From Blepharisma stoltei (Eukaryota; Ciliophora; Heterotrichea; Heterotrichida; Blepharismidae): DNA of 64,000 nt. The notes beneath the pieces were generated by a model, which was not told the DNA's origin, made no database searches, and saw only the letters and a program-made list of their open reading frames with translations. Shown in pieces: positions 56,101 through 64,000 of the stretch (position 1 is the stretch's first letter; the number at the start of each line of letters is the position of its first letter). The stretch covers positions 186,001-250,000 of the forward strand of contig CAJZBQ010000009.1 of the NCBI GenBank assembly GCA_914767885.1, written 5' to 3'. The position numbers and the translations under genes are program-made.

Positions 56101-57275
56101 ATTAATAGTTACATCTTGCACTTATCGAGCTCCAAGTGATCATCTTTTTGTGAAAACAGTGAGAGAATTTGCTCTCAAAAATGCACTTATTTTGTGGGAA
56201 ATCGATTTTATTAGCTTAAAAATTACTAATTATAGCGTATTCAGTATTGCTGTAGGACCATGATGCTTGAAAATTGCTCCGCTTACTGAGATAATGGTTG
56301 CAATGGGTGATAATAGCATATTTGATTATAATGATGTTTTAAGATTTAGAGGAAAATGAATTGAAAATCTCATAACTATTGAGCTTTTAGAAACTATAAA
56401 TTTTCTTTCATTAGATATTCCATCGCTTTCCCCTGTGTCACTTGATTACAAAGTAAAAAATTCTCAAACTTCTTACTGATATCTAGCAGACAAAAATTAT
56501 GGAATTAGGGTTTTAGAAACGAATAATAACCAAAAAAGCCGTTTGGTAGGAGAGCTTCCAATCTACATCATCATAACTATTTCATACCATTTGGTCTTTG
56601 TGGAGATATTTTATATGTTTCTTCATCTATGTCAGCAATAGTGTCTTATAAGATAAAAGAATACATTTATTTTGAAAAAGACTCTGATTATAATGTTTTG
56701 AAAGGATCAGAAGGTATCTATATTGGAGCACATAGTCCTATTATATGTTCAATGGATAATCGATATTTTTCAGTGCACACATTCAATTCAGATACAAAAT
56801 CTCAAATCAATTCGAATCTCTACCCTAACTTTTATCTCTCTCTCTCACTAATCTCGCTCCGAAAATGCTAAAAGCAAGATTTATCACCGAAAATGAAATT
56901 TCTGCAATTTTTTATTCTAGTTTTACATATAAAAGACTCAAGATAAATCAAAATTCTTTAATATTTCCAAATATGAACAGAATTGAGTATAATGAAATGA
57001 TAAATGAATGGGGAACTGAGAATTTCAGCATTACAATTTCTGCAGAAAATATGAACAATGCTGTTAATTCTTCGATCATTTATTTTACACGCGAGATAAA
57101 TGCAGAGACTTTGGCTCAAAGCAATTTATTAGATTTTACCTATTGACTGGCAAGATTTTTAATTCTTATTGCAATTTTAGCTTTTTTCACAGCAAGCGTA
57201 AACTTTGCTAAAAGAATTGGGTCAAAGCATAAAATAGTTCAAACATATTTTGATGAAAAAGCATTGAAGGCATAA
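53122..57275 (+). pseudogene. A-type copy A4, multiple frameshifts, no large insert
   Basis: Full-length homology to A1/A3 from MLISSFILVAFVSSLN to KALKA, but with base losses near 53,473, 53,868, 54,660 and 55,194, further indels near 56,560 and 56,850, and TAA at 54446-54448 (CAA to TAA). The raw length of 4,154 nt is not a multiple of three. It is the only A/B copy without any MITE or SINE, yet the most decayed. Confidence 0.88.
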
Positions 57276-57694
57276 AATAAGAATTAATATTATTTTATAA
57301 TAAATAATGATGACTCAAATTATTTTAGACTTAAATTCTTAATTATCTGCATCAAGATTTTTGAGGCTACGTTTTAGATTCAGCAGCTTATTTTATTTAA
57401 TTACTATAGCTATTTCCTTTGAATATTCCCAGAAAGTCTATCTAAAAGAAAAATCCATATCTTTTACTTTTTGAAGTATTTTTTCACCAAATTGTAGTAG
57501 TAATTGAAAATCTTAGTTCCTGTAAGCCTAAAGCAGGACACAATACATTTGGATAAATAATATAGCAATGTATTTGAGTCATCTGTAAAAAATCACTAAA
57601 TATTTTCTAGCATCTAGAAAATTCATAGAAAACAATTTCATTTCGATTGAATTGTCTTTCGAAATCATTAAACTTTAACTATTAAAATAATTAA
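57276..57694. other. A4-to-B5 spacer
   Basis: Homologous to the other A-to-B spacers with an empty MITE site (AAAAAATCACTAAATATTTTCT), which defines the uninterrupted form. Ends with the conserved pre-B block from 57611. Confidence 0.65.
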
Positions 57695-60600
57695 ATGCTG
57701 GTGAGGTATTTATTTCTCTTTCCTGCTGTACTTTCAATCATGATACAAAGGGAACTCGGATCAATTTACTTAACGGAAGGAGAATCTTATGAGCTATACT
57801 TATCAGACTATTTCAGTGGAAACAATCTATCTTTTGCAATCTCCGATTCTAATATGACAGCTGGTTCAGCAATACTTGAAAATAAATGCGAATTTGAGAT
57901 TCTAGCATTCCTCCCATTTCAAAATTCGAGCTGAAATGAAACCTGAGCCCATTCATCTCTCAAGCCTTTAATATCCTGAAGGCCAATTCCTGAATCATAT
58001 GAAATCATAATATGGTATAATCTTAAATATATTGTTTTTTATAACTTTTCTTCTGAACGAGGAGAAATTGAAATGTTTTGAAATGGATTTATTGACACAG
58101 GGGAAAATATAGAATATTCTCAAATAGAAGATATAAAAATTTATTCAAGTAACTATGGTCAAATCTCTTACGCTTTAATATGAGCTAAGCAGCAGGAAAA
58201 TACACTTATATGGAGAAACAATTTTTATTATATGAATTTATTAAATTTATCAGCTCTAGAAAACCCAAAATGAGTGAACTTCAGTGAAGCTACTTATGCC
58301 TCTAATATTATCCTAGCTCATGGGGAGATTAGCAACATAATTTCTATTTATCTTGAATTCTCATCCTCACCTAGTGCAATTTATTTATATAATATAACAA
58401 ATATTGAAGAGCCTATCCTTAATCAAGTAATATCAAAATATTATGGAGTCTTAATAAGCAAACTTTCAGTTGCTAGTATGTACATTAATTCAATTTATTT
58501 GTACATTCTTGATACAAATTTTGGACTTATTAATTATATTATGTCTGGGTCTCGGGATATATTTTTTAAAGAAAATGAATGAGCTTATTATGGCTATGTT
58601 GGGACTCTCAGTTCTATGTGAGAATATTCTTTTGACTTCTTAGGAGTTATTTCAAGCTCAGGAGTATTGTTTTTTAAAAATCCGCTACAGCGATCATTTA
58701 TAGGTTTTCTGGAAGGAAAAGGAATGAATTGGGAGAATGGTTGCCTTCAAATTACTGAAAATTATTACTTTGTGCAGTCTAGTAATGGAATTTTATCGTT
58801 ATCATTATCTTATCTATTACGTTTAACGTCCACTACGGGGTAGCCGTTTCCAGTGCTGCCACCATATTCGGCGACGTGTCGGACCCATAGACCTCTGGAT
58901 TGATCCGCTTTGTTGCACCATGGCACTGGTGTTACGGCTTCGACGGCTGCGTTGCCTTGTCTACCCTTGACTCAACTCCTGCGCGTGTTCCGCCTAAGGG
59001 CCACCTTCCTCGTGTGTCCTGAGAGGTAAAACTTCGAGCCTCTTGATGTACTTAGTGCAGTGCCTTGGCTTATCTTCCAGAGAAACTGCTATTGCTGTGC
59101 AGAAGAAAAACTAATCCTATAAATAAAATTGTTTGAGTGAGAGAAAATTAGTGGAATTAATTTCACTCTAACCGAATGCCATTTTGTTTATAATGGAATT
59201 TTATCAGTTGGTTTAAGCTGAGTAGAGCCGCTTCAAATATTATATAAAATTGATATAAGTCATCTAGTTGGAGAAAGTTTTCAAGCTACTGGGCAATGAG
59301 GATTTTTAATAAATGATGGTATATTTTATTTGAGGTTTGATATGGATGGCTTAAGGATTTATAAAGCATACTTATTCTCCCCCGTAAGCAAGCAAAACCA
59401 TTGGAAAAAATCCCCCTCCGTGAGCGAACAATTTTTTTTAAATGAAAAATTTTGTATGAAAAAAATATATATAAATGATAATTAGTATAATGGAATCTAG
59501 GGCTAATTCTGTTTAATTTAACCAAATTGCGTTTTAAAACATAAATTTTAAAAATTAAATAAATATTTGCTTTCCAATTTTTGCGAATTGGGATTTTTTT
59601 AAATTTCGAAAAAAAAAAACTTACCATAAAATTTTATATAAACTTTTTAAAAAAAAAATTAGCCCCCCTCGGTGAGCGAACTTTCAGTCAAGGAGAGGGG
59701 GAGGTAGAAGAGTGAAGCCTTAAAATCTGGGGAAATTCAACTTACTATGTCCAAATCACTGCAAAATCTCAAAATGATGACATAATTTCCAGTACTTTAT
59801 ATGTCAACTCAATTCCTCAAAATTCACAAGAAATTTTCCAAATCGACATGTATCGGCCAGTTTCCATCTCTCCTATCGAATTGATAGCTGACGGACAAAA
59901 TGGAACCTATTTTTATATAGCTTTGAATGATTATTTTTCGGGTCCAAATCTTGAATTCACAATAGTTGATCTTCCCGATTTAAATACTGCTAGTTTCGAA
60001 ATCATTGCTATGAACAAACTGAAATTATATCAAAATGTTTCTCTGTCAAGCAATATTACAAATTTTTTAATTTCTGGAGCAAATATCGTATATTTTTATG
60101 ATAATAAAGTTATGGCTGATACAAGCTATGGCCCTATAACTATAAATGTTACCAATCCTATAAAATTTTTATGAAGCAGAGGCTACGTCATATATTCTAA
60201 GCCAAGTCAAAATTCATTTTTAATTATAAGTTATTTTTATTCTAGTGGAATCACTCAGACATTTCCATCAGAAATAGATTGCATTTTCTTTTTATGTGAT
60301 TATAGCTATCTTATATGTGCAAATTCACATCAAATTGACGTATATTACAATAATGAGACTTCTGAATATGTTTATATAGCTTCTTTAACTGGTGAGCAAT
60401 TTGAAAAAGGCTCTTCATGAAATATTACAGACTTAGAAATATCTTCCTCAATTTATTCTATGCTCTACATTTATATAATAGATAGCGATTTAGGTGCAGC
60501 TATTGTAGACTTATTTAGTATAATTAAAACAACTGAACCTTATAATTATTATGGAAAAGTATCAGGTGCTAAAAATGTTATAAATACAGGAAGTGAAATT

Positions 60601-63034
60601 TGTTTTGTTTTTGAAAATTTTATTGAGATATATGGATATTCTTTAGAATATTGGAAAACAATTTTGACAAATATATATGAGCCTATTGTTGGAACATATG
60701 GAGAGTCAAATATGATTTATTTGATAACTAGTAGTGCTTTATATATCTTTAATAGCGACCAGCCATCACATAATTCTTTATTTTATACGCTGCCTATTAG
60801 CAATCCAAGCCTATTATCATTTGGGTTATTTGACTGAGGAGATATGAGAATTGCTAATTTCAATCCTGATAAGCACTATGCTGAAATCTATATAAGCTCA
60901 TGCCCTAATAAAGAAAGCAACGTGGGATGCTCACTTTATTATACATTTTATATGCACATTGGGAACTCTAAGTACTTAAAAGACTTTTCTTTACAAACAA
61001 GCATTTCAATAGCTGCATTTAATAAAGAAAATTTATTAAAAGAAACTTTCCCTATAAATTTGGTAATTAATGGAAATTTTCCTTGGTATCAAGAAGAAAA
61101 TTGAGAAAATCATAAAAATATCCCATATAACGAGAGATACGAATTAGATTTAAGTAAATTTTTTGAGGGGCAAAATATTTTGATGACTTTGTCTGTTAAT
61201 GGAAATTACTCTTTCAATGAAACAGTAGAAAACTGGCCTGCAGTCATTCCTCAGCGAACTGAATTACTGGGGAAATACGATTTGAATAAGCATAATGGTA
61301 TTTCCAGCCATATTATTATACCCAATACAGAGATCGCTGTAATTTTGTCTTTTTCTGAATTCTTCATAATCGACGCTACTGGGTTGACGAATAAAGCTGT
61401 GGCTTTGAACTTAACTGAGATTTCAAATATTAATGATTTGAAGTGCTACTTTATGGACGTTTTCCCTCACACACAAAATAATCTCACTTTATTAATAACT
61501 TCATGCATTTATAGAATTCCAGAAGCAATTGAATATAAAAACACAACCACTTATACTTCGGAATTTGCTTATGCTATTATTCTATGAGAGTTAGATTATA
61601 TAAATTTTGAAATAATTAAATGCAGGCTCTTTAATACATATAGCGATCACAACTATCTAAAAGTTGCCCCTCTTGATGCTCACAGTTTTGAGATTTTGGC
61701 ATTTTATACTTACGGTTCAACACTAAATTATATAAATAACATTTACAGATATAGTGGAAGATGAAAGATTAATGATATTAGCATTAGTCAATGTGAAGTC
61801 ATAAATTATTTTTCTTTGGGTTTAAATTCATTCTATGCTATTCTAGCTGAATTCATAGTGAAAGACTCTGAAACTGTTTATTGGTATATAATTGACAACC
61901 AATATGGAATAAGAATTATACAAACTACTAAAACTTCTACAAGTATCTTACTACCCCTCCGTTAGTGAACAGAAACATCTTGTTAGCTCACGGAGGGGGG
62001 TTAATTTTTTTTAAAAAAATCTCACTTCGCAAAAATTGGAAAGCAAATATTAATTTAATTTGTAAAGTTTTTATTTTTAAAACGCAATTTGTTTAAAATC
62101 AAACAGAATTAGCTAGAGATTTTGTGGTAGCAATTATCACTTATATGTCAAATTTTTTTTTCATAAAAAATTTTTCCTATGAAAAAAATTTTGTTTGCTC
62201 ACGGAGGGTGGGTTTATAGACAAAAAATAGGGATTTTTCCAATGATTTTGTTCACTCAAGGAGGGAGAGTTAGTAGGTGGACTTTATATCGAACTCAATT
62301 ATTATTTTTTAAATTTTGGATTATGAGGAGATACACTTTATATATATTCTGAAGGATGAATGAAATCATTTAAATTAAGATCTTACACTAGATTAGAAGA
62401 AGATTTGAATTATGGTGCTTACGAGTTACCAGAATCTGACTATTTATTTGTGCTAAATAATATTGTTTCTTCAAAAGATAATAGATACATTGCATGCCCT
62501 GCTTGAAGGAGCGATCTAGGGCTATTAATTAGAATATGAGACACAAAAGCAAAGAATTCATCTAATATTATATCAGAAATCTACGCCTCAGAAATAAATA
62601 CTCTTTTATATCCAGTCAGCATGCAGTTTATTGGCAATTCAATACTTACATTCTATATTAGCCATAGGAATGAATATAGAAGTTATAAAATTAATGAAAA
62701 TTATTTGATATTCCCTAAAATGAGCAAAGAAGAGTACTCAGAAATGACTAATTTGTGGGGAACAAACTCGTTTTATTTGTATGTTATTGCAGAAAATGCC
62801 AATGGAGAGGTTGCCTCAAAGTATCTTTATTTTAATAGAGAGGTCAGAGGAAAGAAAAGTGATAATTATTGATGGATTTGGGTTTTAGTTTCTATAGCAA
62901 TTGTTGCTTGCATCATTGGAGGGGGGCTTTATATTAGGAAACTGTTGAAAGCCCATAGACGTCGATCTTTAGAGTTAATTCTTATGAGAGAAATTCATAA
63001 TAAAGAGGGTTTACAAGACACAGAGCTAAATTAA
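57695..63034 (+). CDS. B-type surface/secretory membrane protein, copy B5 (open after insert removal)
   Basis: 5,340 nt minus a 408-nt SINE and MITEs of 332 and 322 nt leaves 4,278 nt, 1,425 residues, open throughout with TGA as Trp. Order: signal peptide MLVRYLFLFPAVLSIMIQ; ELGSIYLTEGESYELYLSDYFSGNNLSF; IYLYNITNIEEPILNQVISKYYGVL with YILDTNFGLINY (LVIVD-like repeat); LNDYFSGPNLEFTIVDLPDL; YIIDSDLGAAIVDL; DLSKFFEGQNILMTLSVNG; YIIDNQYGIRIIQT; membrane helix (WIWVLVSIAIVACIIGGGLYI); tail with AHRRRSLELILMREIHNKEG. Many N-x-S/T sites. Best reference copy for the B type. Function unknown. Confidence 0.87.
58798..59205 (-). mobile_element. SINE (array family) in B5
   Basis: Target duplication TAATGGAATTTTATC at 58783-58797 and 59191-59205, containing TA. 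Same orientation and strong similarity to the SINE in A1 (CTACGGGGTAGCC-TTTCCAG, GACGTGTCGGACCCAT), at an unrelated position in a different gene type. Confidence 0.92.
59373..59706. mobile_element. CTCCGTGAG-family MITE in B5 (first), hairpin end right
   Basis: TA at 59373-59374 and 59705-59706; excision of 332 nt restores CATACTTAGAAGAGTG. The double-motif end (GCAAAACCATTGGAAAAAATC) is on the left, the reverse of the B2 copy at the same site. Confidence 0.92.
61949..62272. mobile_element. CTCCGTGAG-family MITE in B5 (second)
   Basis: TA at 61949-61950 and 62271-62272; excision of 322 nt restores ATCTTAGTAGGTGG, the sequence found uninterrupted in B2 and B3. Left hairpin end CTCCGTTAGTGAAC. 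Same TA as the unrelated MITE in B4. Confidence 0.92.
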
Positions 63035-63835
63035 TTGCTTTGCAAAGCCATTAAGCAAATTTAATCTTAGTAGTAATATAGCTAGATAATGTTTGGCTGA
63101 TTCAGGCAGTTTCTTTTCACTTGTAAGTTATAAGCCAACTTCTGGCTATACTGTATATTTGCCTACTTTGGGAGTTGAATTGTCACCCAAAAGCTGCAAT
63201 CCTATAGAGAATAATTAAGACGTATTCGGCAAAGCCTAGAGGCATAAATACTTAAACAATGTTTATTGAAGTTACAGTAGCAGAGCTGCTTTTATTTTTA
63301 CATAATCATATTGTTGAATTTATTTCCTCCTTGTCATAAATTCGCTCCTTTTAATCGAAAATATATAAATTTAGTTTAGAGCATATTTTTATTTCGTTTC
63401 GTTCTCATTGCTTGTCGTCTATATGTAGAACTATATTTTCCCTGTCATAGACAAATAGTAACAATTTCATCCTTATAGCCTATTTGTATGCTCATTATAT
63501 TTGAGAAAAGATTGGATATTCTCAATGAAATTTTCATGTTACTCTATTATAAAGAATCAAAATACACATCCTAAATCCTAATTAAATGTAAAGGAGTTAT
63601 ACTTTTTATTAAATATTACATAAAATAGCATTGACATGACAAATTTGGATCGGTATGGATATAAGGATATTCCATGCATATTTGTAAATTCAAAGAAATA
63701 ATTCCTAACAGACTGTTTCTTAAAGTATTTATAAGAAACCTAACCTATAGCCTTTCAAACTTATTCTTAGAGGTGCATTAAGCCAGGCAGATATCGGATC
63801 TATGCTTTATGAAATTTATACTAATTTAGATTTAC
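63035..63835. other. Spacer downstream of B5
   Basis: Homologous to the other post-B spacers (CTGGCTATACTGTATATTTGCC; GCCAGGCAGATATCGGATCTATG near 63,781), suggesting that another A copy follows outside the window. No gene seen. Confidence 0.6.
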
Positions 63836-64000
63836 TAACTCCCCCCCCCCCCCCCTCCGTGAGCGAACAAAACCATTAGAAAAATCGCCATTTTTTGACC
63901 AAAAACCCACCCTCCGTGAGTGAACAAAAATTTTTTTAATAGAAAAAAATTTTAATGGAAAAAAATTTTTGATATATAAGTGATAATTAGTATAATGAAA
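63836..64000. mobile_element. CTCCGTGAG-family MITE, left part only (runs off the window)
   Basis: Starts TAACT followed by a run of about 16 C before TCCGTGAGCGAAC, then the double-motif end with CCATTAGAAAAATC. The C run is the longest in any copy here. The right end is outside the window. Confidence 0.9.

Noticed and set aside
59286-59627. 113-codon minus-strand ORF
   Set aside because: Lies across a MITE and its B5 flank, low-complexity composition from AT-rich MITE DNA.
6187-63880. Regularly spaced CTCCGTGAG repeats as a CRISPR array
   Set aside because: The repeats are inverted termini of dispersed elements hundreds to thousands of bases apart, in a eukaryotic genome; no array of direct repeats and spacers exists.

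Overview
The window is nuclear DNA of a ciliate. TGA must be read as tryptophan throughout (for example inside the WDTxGQE motif of a Rab GTPase and the QDWHP motif of a nicotinamidase), while TAA and TAG act as stops. This code, the AT-rich intergenic DNA and TA-bounded inserts that interrupt otherwise intact conserved genes fit the germline (micronuclear) genome of a heterotrich such as Blepharisma. The genus is inferred from remembered biology, not from a database match.

Positions 1-17,700 hold housekeeping genes on both strands: histidyl-tRNA synthetase (5' end outside the window), nicotinamidase, a Rab GTPase, a short CaaX-ended protein, two unknown proteins, an MBOAT acyltransferase, two 14-3-3 proteins, SKP1, SF3A2, an isobutyryl-CoA dehydrogenase-like enzyme, a histidine phosphatase (PGAM fold) and a coiled-coil protein. 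Seven of them are interrupted by non-coding inserts. Removing each insert from TA to TA, or to one copy of its target duplication, gives an uninterrupted frame whose length is divisible by three in the six genes where that can be scored.

Positions 18,100-63,100 hold a tandem array of two large paralogous membrane-protein genes in alternation: A1, B1/A chimera, B2, A2, B3 (5' truncated), A3, B4, A4, B5. Each intact copy encodes about 1,410-1,426 residues: signal peptide, LVIVD-like propeller repeats, three 'DYFSG-NL-F' beta-sandwich-like segments, one C-terminal membrane helix and a short basic tail. A1, A3 and B5 are open once inserts are removed; B2 is open if a 55-nt insert is also removed; the others carry stops, frameshifts or deletions.

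The inserts fall into several families: about 16 copies of a 270-380 bp MITE with CTCCGTGAGCGAAC termini; a smaller MITE family with a GATCAAGGATGGGG end; palindromic elements (two with pol III box-B-like motifs); 61- and 66-bp minimal inserts; and GC-rich SINE/LINE-tail elements with 11-18 bp target duplications and microsatellite 3' tails. The most notable patterns are repeated occupation of the same TA site in different gene copies, including in opposite orientation and by different families, and the presence of a TA within nearly all retroelement target duplications in genes that remain open.
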